Shown one piece after another: positions 28,544 to 37,027 of a stretch of DNA of 57,451 nucleotides. The notes below the pieces were generated by a model. The model was not told where the DNA came from and did no database searches. It saw only the letters and a program-made list of their open reading frames with translations. A program made the translations under genes and the position numbers. Positions within the stretch are counted from its first letter, which is position 1, and each line of letters starts with the position of its first letter. Source of the DNA: a virus; IMG/VR virus record IMGVR_UViG_3300027637_000001, positions 1 through 57,451 of that record; one strand, written 5' to 3'.

Positions 28544-31500
28544 GCGATCCTCGCTTCGACTCGGGCGGCGCGCTGGTCGATCACGTCGGCGGCCCGCTTC
28601 CCGATGCGGTCACCGATCCGGTCGGCCTCGGCGTCGGACACGGGGCCCGCAACGTAGGTCGTGAAGTTCAGGATCGTGGCCCCAGCGTCCCCAGGAGCGC
28701 CGGAGACGGCCGACCGGCCACCGGTGGGCGGTGGCGCCGACGACGAGCCCTGAGCGGCCGCCAGGACGTCCCACAGCCCCGACTGGTTCGCGAGCTGGAG
28801 CGTGCGGCGCGGGTTGGTCAGCGGCAGCAACACCTCCTTGCCGGCCTCGCCGATGATCATGTTCGTGGCCCGGTCGAAGATCCCGCCCTCGGCGCCCACC
28901 CCCGGGATGGCGCCAACGACGTCGCCCACGACCCCGCCGCCGGGTATGGACTCGATCTTCTCGATGAGGTCGGCCACCCAGCCGATCGCCGATTCGATCC
29001 AGCCAATGAGCGTTTCGATCGCGCCCGACACCAGGTCGATCGCGCCCTTCATCACGTTCCAGGCAGTGGTCGCGACCCCGAGCGCGAACCCGAGCCCGAA
29101 CTGGAGGGCGGCGGTGATCGGGCCGAGGGCGGCCGACAGCAGGCCCGTGATGGCGCCCGACACGAACCCGACCGCCGTCTTGAACAGATCCCACGCGCCT
29201 TTCGCCACGTTGATCGCGGCGGTGAAGGCGCCGGCCAGGAACCCGCCGAGGGGGACCAGCACGCTGTTCCAGAGGAACGACGCGGCGGTCGTTACCCCGG
29301 TGATCGCCGCTCCCAGCACGGTCGACAGGACTCCGGCCAGGAACGAGATCACCGGGGTGAGCACGTCGGCCAGGAACCGGCCGAGCGGGACCAGGATGTA
29401 GTTCCACAGAGCGTTCGCGGCGATCGACACCGCGGTGACCGCTACGGCCAGGGGCCCGAACGCCACCACCGCGAGGGCGATCAGGGCGGGCTGCAAGAAC
29501 GTCCAGATGAACTCGCCGAGCGGCACGAGGACGGACTGCCACAGCCACGTCGCCGCGGCCACGATGGCGTCGACCGCGACGAGCAGCGCCCCGCCGATCG
29601 CTTCACCGACTGCGATCACCGCTCCGATGAACGTCGACAGCAGGAACTCGCCGAGCGGCACCAGGACGTTGGTCCAGAGGTCGCCGAGCGTGGCCACGAG
29701 CGCGTCGAACGCCGGGCCGGCGTTGTCGCTGACGAACGTCACGACGTCGGCCAGCGCCCCCAGCAGCAGAGCGATCCCCTGGAACACCAGGCCGTGGGTG
29801 AACGTGTTCAGCCGGACGAACAGGGCGCCCAGCTTGAACAGCGGCACCAGCAGCGGGGTCAGCGCCGCGAGGATCTCGGCGAGCGACACGGCGATCGACG
29901 CCAGGGCCTTGCCCAGCTCGGGCAGCTCGGGGCCGATGTCCTGTAGGAGCCCCTCGAACGTCTCCAGCCAGGCGTCGGCCAGATCCTCCAGTGCCGGCCC
30001 GATGATCTCCAGGGCGTCGATCAGGCCGCTGGCCAGCAGCGAAATGAACTGGTTCAGGATCGGAATGGCGGGCTCGATCGCCTCGAAGAACCGGACGGCG
30101 ACGTCGGCGAGCCCCTGCAGGATCGGCACCAGCGACTGCAGCACGGCCGTCAGCGACGCCGACAGCTGAGCGAACAGGGGCTCCATAGCCTGGACGAGGG
30201 AGCCGAGCCCCTCGGCCAGCGTGTCGATCACCGGGGTGAGCAGCTCCACCAGGTTGGCCAGGAGCGCCAGGACCGGGGGGAGCACGGTCGATGCCAGGGT
30301 GGCGAACAGACCGATGATCGGCTGCAGGGCGCCGCCGATCGCGGAGAACAGGGGGGCCAGCGCCTCCAGGACCGGGCGGAAGTCGCCGGCCACGGTGCCG
30401 ACCGTCTCGAAGATCGACGCGAACCCGTCGGCCAGGCCCTGCAGCGCGACACCGAACGACGGGCCCACAGCGTCGATCACGTCGACCAGCGTCGAGATCA
30501 GGCCGCCCGCGATCGACGACAGCGCCGGGGCGATGGTGCCCAGCGACGACTCGATCGCCGGGATGGCCTCCGACAGCGCCGTCTTGATCGTGGGGACCAG
30601 GGGCTCGAACGCCTCGGTGAGGGCGATCTGGATGGTGTCTTTGAACGTCGAGAACACGCCGAGCAGGGTCTGGGCCTGCTTGGCCATCGCCCCGGCCGCG
30701 CCCGGGAACTCCTTCATGCCCTGGAGCAGGAGGTCGATTCCCTCGGTGGCGGGGATCGCTCCTGACTCGACCAGCTTCTGCAGCTCGCCGGTCGTGATCC
30801 CGAGGCCGTCGGCCATCGCCTGGAACGGGGCGAACCCGGGGAGCGCCTCGGACAGCTGGAGCAGCTCCTGGGTGCTGACCTTGCCGCGCGACGCCATCTG
30901 CCCGAGGGCGCGGACCACGCGGTCGATGGCGTCCGGTGGGGCGCCGAGCACGGCGGTCAGGTCGCCGATCGTCTCGACGGTCGGGATCAGCTCCTCGCGA
31001 GCGATCCCGGCGGCGTCGGAGACGGCCAGCAGCCGCCGGGTGTTCTCGGCCAGCCCCTGGAACTCGAACGGGGTCCGGGCCGCGAACTGCTGCATCTCGC
31101 GGATGAACGCGTCGGCCTCCTCGGCCGATCCCAGCAGCGACTCGAACCCGATGCGGGTCTGCTCGATCGACGCCGAGCCCTTCAGGCCGAACGCGACCGC
31201 CGCTGCCCCGGCGATCCCGAACCCGACCGCCGTCGCCGCCGCCCCGGAGGTGAGCAGCGAGAACGCCGCCCCGGACGTCCCGATCCTGGAGATAGCCCGG
31301 ATGCTGTCGTTCGACGAGTCGCGGAACGACCGCTCGACCGACTCGGCCGCCACCTCGGCCGAGGCCACCACCGGACCGAACGCGTCGACTCCGCCGATGT
31401 CGGCCAGATCCTCGTCGGCGCCGCGCCGCGCCTCAGAGAACGCGTTCTCGATCGCCTCACCGGTGGCCTCGGCCTGTCCCCTCACCGAGGCGAACAGCTC

Positions 31501-31764
31501 GGGGCCGCCGATGTCCCGCAGGACGGCGTCGACCTCGCGCTGGGTCTCCTGGAACTCCCGCTCTACCTGGTTGAGCGACCGGTCGACGTCGCCCAGGATC
31601 TCGCGGAACGCCTCCCGGAACACGTCCTCGATCTGCTCGCCGACGCGCTCGGCGACCTCTTCGATCGCCTCCAGGCGGGCGTCGATGCCGTCCAGGCCGC
31701 GCTCGGCGGCGTCGACATCGGCGTCGATCTCGACGTGGGCCTCGGAGAGGGGGCCGGTGACCAT
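28540..31764 (-). CDS. Tape measure protein
   Basis: 1074 residues, the longest of the tail genes. Residues 1-160 are coiled coil; about 170-380 match the TP901-type core (SGAAFSLLTSGAAATAVGFG, IGFESLLGSAEEADAFIREMQQFAARTPFEFQG, VVRALGQMASRGKVSTQELLQLSEALPG); the rest is long hydrophobic helices with repeated LVPLGEF-type units (about every 60-90 residues: SVLVPLGGFL, NVLVPLGEFL, YILVPLGRFL). By the usual rule of about 0.15 nm per residue the tail would be near 160 nm. It sets tail length and helps DNA entry. Confidence 0.95.
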   Translation of the reverse strand: MVTGPLSEAHVEIDADVDAAERGLDGIDARLEAIEEVAERVGEQIEDVFREAFREILGDVDRSLNQVEREFQETQREVDAVLRDIGGPELFASVRGQAEATGEAIENAFSEARRGADEDLADIGGVDAFGPVVASAEVAAESVERSFRDSSNDSIRAISRIGTSGAAFSLLTSGAAATAVGFGIAGAAAVAFGLKGSASIEQTRIGFESLLGSAEEADAFIREMQQFAARTPFEFQGLAENTRRLLAVSDAAGIAREELIPTVETIGDLTAVLGAPPDAIDRVVRALGQMASRGKVSTQELLQLSEALPGFAPFQAMADGLGITTGELQKLVESGAIPATEGIDLLLQGMKEFPGAAGAMAKQAQTLLGVFSTFKDTIQIALTEAFEPLVPTIKTALSEAIPAIESSLGTIAPALSSIAGGLISTLVDVIDAVGPSFGVALQGLADGFASIFETVGTVAGDFRPVLEALAPLFSAIGGALQPIIGLFATLASTVLPPVLALLANLVELLTPVIDTLAEGLGSLVQAMEPLFAQLSASLTAVLQSLVPILQGLADVAVRFFEAIEPAIPILNQFISLLASGLIDALEIIGPALEDLADAWLETFEGLLQDIGPELPELGKALASIAVSLAEILAALTPLLVPLFKLGALFVRLNTFTHGLVFQGIALLLGALADVVTFVSDNAGPAFDALVATLGDLWTNVLVPLGEFLLSTFIGAVIAVGEAIGGALLVAVDAIVAAATWLWQSVLVPLGEFIWTFLQPALIALAVVAFGPLAVAVTAVSIAANALWNYILVPLGRFLADVLTPVISFLAGVLSTVLGAAITGVTTAASFLWNSVLVPLGGFLAGAFTAAINVAKGAWDLFKTAVGFVSGAITGLLSAALGPITAALQFGLGFALGVATTAWNVMKGAIDLVSGAIETLIGWIESAIGWVADLIEKIESIPGGGVVGDVVGAIPGVGAEGGIFDRATNMIIGEAGKEVLLPLTNPRRTLQLANQSGLWDVLAAAQGSSSAPPPTGGRSAVSGAPGDAGATILNFTTYVAGPVSDAEADRIGDRIGKRAADVIDQRAARVEARIA

Positions 31765-31767
31765 GGC

Positions 31768-32193
31768 CTACAGCGCCGTTCCTGCCAGAGCCCCCGAGCC
31801 GATCACCGGGATGACGGGCTCGCGGAGGGCGGCGGGCTCGCCCAGCTGCTGGCCGGCGGCCACGCTGGAACGGAACGCCGCCCGGTCGCCCCGCCACCAC
31901 GACGGGGCGGGGATGTGGTCGGGCGCGGTGCCGGGCACGTGCTGGCCGTCCTTCCCTCGGGGCGCCCGCTGACCGGGGCCCATCGGCTGGGCGGCCGGCC
32001 GGGCCGCTGTCGGGCGGCGCCCGGCCCGCCGGTCTCGTTCGACCTGCTCGGCCAGGCGCTGCTCCTGCAGGGCCGCCAACAGGCTGTAGTCCCCCGTCAA
32101 CGCCGTGTCGATGGCCAGGCGCGACTCGGCGTCCAGGCCCTCGACCATGTCGGCATAGAAGAGGTTCAGCAGCCGGTCAGCGGGCAGGGTCAT
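31768..32193 (-). CDS. Tail assembly chaperone, downstream frame (GT-type)
   Basis: 141 residues if started at the ATG at 32193, five bases after the upstream stop. MTLPADRLLNLFYADMVEGLDAESR, then WWRGDRAAFRSSV. The open frame continues upstream through the end of the first chaperone, in the -1 frame relative to it, with VEWGRRNWWQLDG-like sequence, so it may also be made as a frameshift product as in most siphophages. A possible slip is at TGGGGAC (around 32255). Confidence 0.7.
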   Translation of the reverse strand: MTLPADRLLNLFYADMVEGLDAESRLAIDTALTGDYSLLAALQEQRLAEQVERDRRAGRRPTAARPAAQPMGPGQRAPRGKDGQHVPGTAPDHIPAPSWWRGDRAAFRSSVAAGQQLGEPAALREPVIPVIGSGALAGTAL

Positions 32194-32198
32194 GGGGT

Positions 32199-32705
32199 CT
32201 ACGCCCCGACCTGCGCATCGGCCGTCGAGCTGCCACCAGTTCCGCCGTCCCCATTCGACGAGGTGGACGACGGCTCGGTAGGGCGGGCGGTGTAGTGCTG
32301 CATCAGCGCGTTGAAGACGGAGGTCATCTGGGCCAGGTTGATGGTCCGCTGGTCGTGCTCGCGGCGCTTCGCCGGGGTCAGCCCCTTGGCCGGGGGCCGT
32401 AGGTAGAGCTGCCACTTGTCGTAGGAGTCGGGCTCCATCACCGTGCGGATGAACTCGTCCATCCGGGTGAACGCCGAGCCCCCGGCCGTCGCGAGCTTGG
32501 CGCCGGCCTCGGGGTCGTCCTGGTCGATGTCCTGGAGGCTGTCGACCCCGTCGGGGAGTACCTCCGCGATCTCCTCGCGGACCGTGGCCATGTCGAGGAT
32601 CACCCCGCCCGGCAGCTCGGGGACGCAGTGGTAGTTGACCCCGTTGAGCCGGAACGACACCTTCTCCTGGCGCCGGAGCCCCGAGAAGTCCTGTAGCTGA
32701 ACCAT
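32199..32705 (-). CDS. Tail assembly chaperone, upstream frame (G-type)
   Basis: 168 residues. MVQLQDFSGLRRQEKVSFRLNGVNYHCVPELPGGVILD at the start and YLRPPAKGLTPAKRREHDQRTINLAQMTSVFNALMQHYTARPTEPS near the end match the first tail assembly chaperone of actinophages. GGGAGG precedes the ATG. Sits directly before the tape measure, which it wraps during assembly. Confidence 0.82.
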   Translation of the reverse strand: MVQLQDFSGLRRQEKVSFRLNGVNYHCVPELPGGVILDMATVREEIAEVLPDGVDSLQDIDQDDPEAGAKLATAGGSAFTRMDEFIRTVMEPDSYDKWQLYLRPPAKGLTPAKRREHDQRTINLAQMTSVFNALMQHYTARPTEPSSTSSNGDGGTGGSSTADAQVGA

Positions 32706-32718
32706 CGTTTCCTCCCGT

Positions 32719-33063
32719 TCAGCTCCGCCCGGCGGGCAGAGCGTTGGTCAGGAATCTACGAGGTGGGATGCGACGGCCACGAGCGTGAGCTATCCGCCAT
32801 GACCTGGGCGCGTAGACCGACCCGGACCCCTCGTGCACCGCGAGGCTGTAGCGGACGTTCGAGCCGACCTCGATCACGAGCCCGTTCGCCGCGGGCATCG
32901 GAGCGGTCCGGTCCTGCGCCGCCCGCAGCCGTCCCCGGTCGACCGGGCACAGCACCTTGGCATGGTTCAGGACCCGTTCGGCCCGGCGGGTCAGGTCCCG
33001 GCCGACCGGCCCGGTGGGGGCGCGGAGCAGCTGTCGCCGGGCGGCCATGTTGCGCTTGACCAT
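32719..33063 (-). CDS. Head-tail connector/tail completion-like protein
   Basis: 114 residues, basic: VKRNMAARRQLLRAPTGPVGRDLTRRAERVLNHAKVLCPVDRGRLRAA, then VGSNVRYSLAVHEGSG. The AVHEG and PVDTGRLR-like motifs are typical of HK97 gp10-type proteins. ATG at 33063 overlaps the upstream stop (TGATG). Confidence 0.75.
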   Translation of the reverse strand: MVKRNMAARRQLLRAPTGPVGRDLTRRAERVLNHAKVLCPVDRGRLRAAQDRTAPMPAANGLVIEVGSNVRYSLAVHEGSGSVYAPRSWRIAHARGRRIPPRRFLTNALPAGRS

Positions 33064-33602
33064 CAGCACTCCCCGCAGTTCGGGATCCCGACCAGGACGT
33101 GCAGCTCAGACCCGGCGCAGCCGCCATCGTTGCCGACCCCCAGCTGCTCCTGCACGATCATCGACGGGTGAAGGCGGCGGGTGTCGCCGTCGTCGAGCTG
33201 ACAGCACTTCACGGCGCGCAACACCGCTTCCCGGTCCGCCCAGTCGACCTCGGCGGCGGCGGTCATGGCGGCCGGCGGCGGCGGGTGGCCGTCGTCCTCC
33301 TGGGTAGGGACGCAGCGCAGCACGGTCACGACGTACTCGACGACCGTCCAGGGGGCCCCGCACGTGTCGGTGGTGAGGAGCTGGACCAGCTCGGGCGACG
33401 CCGACGGGTAGCTGGTGCGGATGTGGACGGTCAGCTGCCCGTCGGGGCACATGCAGTAGTCCCAGGCCAGGTCGGCGCCCGGGATCATGTAGCTGAACCC
33501 GGGGGCCCCGGCCTCGGTCTCCGCCAGCGCGGCCGAGGCGCACTCCAGGAGGCGGTTCCCGATGTCGAGCAGCGCTCCAGGCGCCGGGGTCGGGCCGGCC
33601 AT
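33063..33602 (-). CDS. Connector/neck protein of the head-tail joining region
   Basis: 179 residues, ATG overlapping the adaptor stop. LLDIGNRLLECASAALAETEAGAPG and AWDYCMCPDGQLTVHIRTSYPS resemble actinophage neck proteins placed between adaptor and tail completion genes. Eight Cys residues, with pairs CMC, CC and CGEC at the end. Exact role (stopper or terminator) not fixed. Confidence 0.6.
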   Translation of the reverse strand: MAGPTPAPGALLDIGNRLLECASAALAETEAGAPGFSYMIPGADLAWDYCMCPDGQLTVHIRTSYPSASPELVQLLTTDTCGAPWTVVEYVVTVLRCVPTQEDDGHPPPPAAMTAAAEVDWADREAVLRAVKCCQLDDGDTRRLHPSMIVQEQLGVGNDGGCAGSELHVLVGIPNCGEC

Positions 33603-35533
33603 CAGGATCCGCCGCCCTGCAGCAGGTGTCGGCCCTGCTGCTCCCACGTGTCCGGGTTGATGAACACCGGCCGCTCAATCAGCCGGCCCGGGTTCCACGT
33701 GTCGAGGAACCGGTCGACCAGCGCCAGCCCAGTGGACTGGCCCTCGCGGCGCTCCTTGATCGTGGGGAACTTCTGCTCGGTGCCCTGCCGCGACGTCGAC
33801 ACCGTGTAGGCCGGCAGCGCGCACCGGCCGGTCTCGCACCACTTCGCGTACTCGGCCGACAGCTGCGCCACCGCCCACGCCCCCGAGGCCGGCGGCGGCG
33901 TGCCGATCACCGCCTGGATCGACCAGGCGCCCTCACCCGACACCGGGACCGTCCAGTCCTGGCACAGCGGCCACTGCTCGCCGTCCGTGCGCGTCAGGAT
34001 CGCCCGCCCGTCGGCCGCCCACAGCACGTACGCGTCCGCCGGGACGACCACCCCATCGACGATCACCTCGACGATCGACGTCGTCGCCGCGGGCAGCAGC
34101 AGCTCGTCGGCGTCGTTGCACCCGCACCCGCCCCGGCACCGGCCGCACACCGCGTCCCACCACAGCGCCGACGAGCGCAGCGCCGGCCAGCCCTGCCCAT
34201 CCCACCACGACCTCGGCCGCCACCCGTCCGGGGTGCACGACCGGTGGCACGGCCGCAGCGGGACGGTGCACGACCCGAACTGGCGGCCCGACAGGGCCCA
34301 CAGGTCTTCGCTCGCGGCCAGCAGCGACTCGGCGGTGCCGGTCGGCGCCGGGCACGAGGTCGGCAGCGGCCAGGGTTCACACAGCGGGATCATCTCGTCT
34401 CCAGAGCGGCCGGCCACCGCCAGCGTGATCGCTGGCAGCGTGAACGCCACAGCGGCGATCAGGGTCTCAGTTTGCGCCTCCAGGTGCAGGTCGACCGCAG
34501 GCAGCACGTAGGTCAGCTCGGCGGCGACCGGTGCGTCAGCCACGCCGGCCAGCTCCAGCTCGACCGCGGGGAGCGTCCACGCGCCCTCCGCCGCAGCGGA
34601 CGACGACGCCTCGGCGGCCAGCTCGACGGCCGGCAGCACGAGATCCACGACCCCGTCAGCGGCCGCCGACGCGGCCACGGCCAGCTCGACCGGCGGCAGC
34701 TCGTAGGCCACCGCCCCGGTCGACGACGCCGACGCCTCCACAGCGACCGCCACAGCTGGCAGGACAGCCTCCAGAGCGCCCGAGGCGGTCGCTGTGCCCT
34801 CCAGGGCCAGCGACACCGCTGGGAGCACCAGAGCGGCCTCACCGTCCGCCTGGGCCGTCCCCTCGACCACCAGCTCGACCGCGGGCAGCACGTAGGCCAG
34901 CTCGCCGGTCTCCGGCGCCGCAGCCGCCGGGCCCCGCAGCCCAGCGGTCACCACCGTGCCCGTGGTCGTCGCCACCCACGCCGCCGGGTTGTAGCTGTCC
35001 GCGTTGATCGGCCCGGCGCACACCGCCGCCGACCCGAAGATGCCCGCGTTCGTGGACAGCTGATTGTTCGGGAGCGGGTACGTGATCGAGCCCAGCGACC
35101 CGTCGCGGGTCAGGGACACGATCGCCAACCACTCCTCGACCCCCCACGGCGGGTCCAGCAGCGGGGCGTCCCCCGTGTTCACCGCCGTCGCGAACACCGG
35201 GGGCTGCGCCGGGTCGAACGTCCCGGCAGCGAACCGGAACGCCTGCGCCCACACCGCCTGCGTCGCCGTCGTGGTCAGCTGCACCGACGCGCCCGTGGCC
35301 CCGTCGCGCCAGCCCCACGACTGAATCATGGAGTTGCCGTTGGTGTTCGTGATGTCGAGGGGCTCGGTCCACGGGGCCGGCCACGTGATCCCCTGGGGCC
35401 GGTTCCGGCCGAACGCCGCCACGACGATCGTCCGGTCACCAGCGACCGACGCCCCGTCGAGGTTGAGCGTCGGATTCGCCGTGAGCGCACCGAGCAGAGT
35501 CGGGGTCACCGATACCGGCGTCGGCGCGCTCAC
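33602..35533 (-). CDS. Head-tail adaptor fused to a repeat-rich N-terminal module
   Basis: 643 residues. Residues 1-205: beta-rich domain (TIVVAAFGRNRPQGITWPAPW). Residues about 208-385: eight repeats of 21-22 residues with consensus LPAVELxxEGxAxA. Residues 381-643: a head-tail adaptor (ESLLAASEDLWALSGRQFGSC, VRPCHRSC-like Cys clusters, CGRCRGGCGCND, VDRFLDTWNPGR). An internal ATG at 34393 has GGAG five bases upstream and would give the adaptor alone (263 residues). Adaptors normally lack such an N-terminal extension. The extension could display on the virion surface. Confidence 0.72.
   Translation of the reverse strand: MSAPTPVSVTPTLLGALTANPTLNLDGASVAGDRTIVVAAFGRNRPQGITWPAPWTEPLDITNTNGNSMIQSWGWRDGATGASVQLTTTATQAVWAQAFRFAAGTFDPAQPPVFATAVNTGDAPLLDPPWGVEEWLAIVSLTRDGSLGSITYPLPNNQLSTNAGIFGSAAVCAGPINADSYNPAAWVATTTGTVVTAGLRGPAAAAPETGELAYVLPAVELVVEGTAQADGEAALVLPAVSLALEGTATASGALEAVLPAVAVAVEASASSTGAVAYELPPVELAVAASAAADGVVDLVLPAVELAAEASSSAAAEGAWTLPAVELELAGVADAPVAAELTYVLPAVDLHLEAQTETLIAAVAFTLPAITLAVAGRSGDEMIPLCEPWPLPTSCPAPTGTAESLLAASEDLWALSGRQFGSCTVPLRPCHRSCTPDGWRPRSWWDGQGWPALRSSALWWDAVCGRCRGGCGCNDADELLLPAATTSIVEVIVDGVVVPADAYVLWAADGRAILTRTDGEQWPLCQDWTVPVSGEGAWSIQAVIGTPPPASGAWAVAQLSAEYAKWCETGRCALPAYTVSTSRQGTEQKFPTIKERREGQSTGLALVDRFLDTWNPGRLIERPVFINPDTWEQQGRHLLQGGGS
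34378..34912 (-). repeat. Eight tandem LPAVEL repeats in the adaptor fusion
   Basis: Coding repeats of about 63-66 bases, each encoding a beta-strand-like unit of the LPAVELVVEGTAQADGE type (variants LPAVSLALEG, LPPVELAVAA, LPAVDLHLEA, LPAITLAVAG). Units diverge in protein and DNA, so the array is not recent. Confidence 0.85.
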
Positions 35534-35546
35534 GGCGGCCCTCCCG

Positions 35547-35963
35547 TCAGCCCGCGGGCATCGTCAGCGTGCCGGAAGTGATCTCGACGTCCAGGCCGAC
35601 CGACACCGCGGTCGTCGACAGCGTGAACTGGCCCCCGCCCCCGGTCACCGTCACCGCCCCATCGATCACCGTCGCGCCGGTCGAATCCTTCATGCGCGCC
35701 CACCCGGCCACGCCATCGTCGACCCCGACCGCCGCCGGGACCGGCGTCACGTCCAGCGTCTTGACCCCGGAGACCGCCGCCGACCACGCCGGATCCGACA
35801 GCGTGAACGTCAGCAGCAGGTCGCCGGTCTCGGCCGCGTTCGCGTTCGCCGGCTGGGCGCCCGTGAACACGTCGATCGTGCCGGGCCCAGCCCCACCGTC
35901 CGCCCGATCGCCGACCGCGTCCGCGGCCGCGTTCTGAGCGGCGGTGGGGATGCGGGTCGCCAC
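35547..35963 (-). CDS. Virion-region protein, unknown role
   Basis: 138 residues from a GTG at 35963. TRIPTAAQNAAADAVGDRADGGAGPGTIDVFTGAQPANANAAETGDLLLTF at the start, then beta-rich. This opening is common in actinophage structural clusters without an assigned role. Lies between the tail tube-like gene and the adaptor fusion. Confidence 0.65.
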   Translation of the reverse strand: MATRIPTAAQNAAADAVGDRADGGAGPGTIDVFTGAQPANANAAETGDLLLTFTLSDPAWSAAVSGVKTLDVTPVPAAVGVDDGVAGWARMKDSTGATVIDGAVTVTGGGGQFTLSTTAVSVGLDVEITSGTLTMPAG

Positions 35964-35967
35964 CGGA

Positions 35968-36627
35968 TCAGGCGGCGGGGAGCGTCACCGCTCCACAGCC
36001 GGTCTCGGACGGCAGGGTCAGGCGGGTGATGTTGAACCCGCGGTGGCCGTTCGCCGGCACCTGGGTGATGAACTTCACCGCGCCCGGGCCCTGGCCCCAC
36101 AGCTGGTTCGCCTTCTCCGACCTCGCCGTGATCCGCCACTCGATCACGTCGTTCGTGATCGTGAAGTCGTTCAGCCGGCCCGACGCCAGGTGCGGCCACG
36201 CCCAGTAGGCGGTTCGGGGCTCGTCCTCGGTGCACGTGTCCGAGTCGGCCTGCCAGATTTCCAGGCCCCAGCGGGCGTCTACCGAGCCCTCCTCGACCCA
36301 GAACCCGGTACCGGTCGCCGGGTCCCCCGTCGTCACCAGCGTCTGTCCGGTGGTGATCACCACCAGGTCGGGGTCGATCGCGCAGAACCGGATGTTCAGC
36401 TCGTCGCGGAGGAACTCGTCGTTCCCTCGGCGGTTCACGCAGAACCGGCCGTCGGCCCGGCGAAGCTGGTACTCGACGCCGTCCTCGTACTGGGGCGACA
36501 CCTGCGCCTCGACGAACCCGGCGGAGACGATCAGCGACCCCGTGCCGGTCACCGGGGCGCCGCACTCGTCGAGGCGGATCACCCGGAACAGGGAGCCCTG
36601 GATGGGGGAAATGCAGTCAGCGGGCAC
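35968..36627 (-). CDS. Probable major tail (tube) protein
   Basis: 219 residues. CISPIQGSLFRVIRLDECGAPVTGTGSLIVSAGFVEAQVSPQYEDG, FCAIDPDLVVITTG and WGLEIWQADSDTC, ending with GAVTLPAA, match the tail-tube-type protein of streptomycete-like siphophages. GTG overlaps the upstream gene. Its place before the adaptor is unusual. Confidence 0.65.
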   Translation of the reverse strand: MPADCISPIQGSLFRVIRLDECGAPVTGTGSLIVSAGFVEAQVSPQYEDGVEYQLRRADGRFCVNRRGNDEFLRDELNIRFCAIDPDLVVITTGQTLVTTGDPATGTGFWVEEGSVDARWGLEIWQADSDTCTEDEPRTAYWAWPHLASGRLNDFTITNDVIEWRITARSEKANQLWGQGPGAVKFITQVPANGHRGFNITRLTLPSETGCGAVTLPAA

Positions 36628-37027
36628 GGTGGTCCTCCAGCGCCTGGTCGACGGCCGCGACGATGTCGTCGCGGCCCATGTTGTCGGTCACGGCCACCGG
36701 CACACCGGCGGCGGTCAACTTCTCGGCGTGCGCCACCCAGGCCTCGCGGGACGAACCCTGACCGGCCCGGGGAGGCGCCTCGCCCACCAGCGCCCCGACC
36801 GCGTCGGCGCCGGTGCCCTCGGCCGGAACGGGAGCACCGGCCGACGAACTCTCCAGCGGGTCCCGCACGAGCTTCGACAGCTCGCCCCGCTGCTCGTCGT
36901 CGAGCCCGTCCAGGGACTCGACCTCGACCTCGTTCCCGCCCAGCGGCCGCCACGGGATGGCGGCCTCGCCGAGCACCCCGACACCGACCAGGAGCCGAGG
37001 CTGACCACGGAACCGGAGGCGGATCAC
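36617..37027 (-). CDS. Unrecognised structural-region protein
   Basis: 136 residues from a GTG at 37027 (GTGA overlap). VIRLRFRGQPRLLVGVGVLGEAAIPWRPLGGNEVEVESLDGLDDEQRGE at the start; a C-terminal helix pair (REAWVAHAEKLTAAGVPV...RDDIVAAVDQALEDH) resembles a small HeH/LEM-like fold. Function unknown. Confidence 0.62.
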   Translation of the reverse strand: MIRLRFRGQPRLLVGVGVLGEAAIPWRPLGGNEVEVESLDGLDDEQRGELSKLVRDPLESSSAGAPVPAEGTGADAVGALVGEAPPRAGQGSSREAWVAHAEKLTAAGVPVAVTDNMGRDDIVAAVDQALEDHRAR

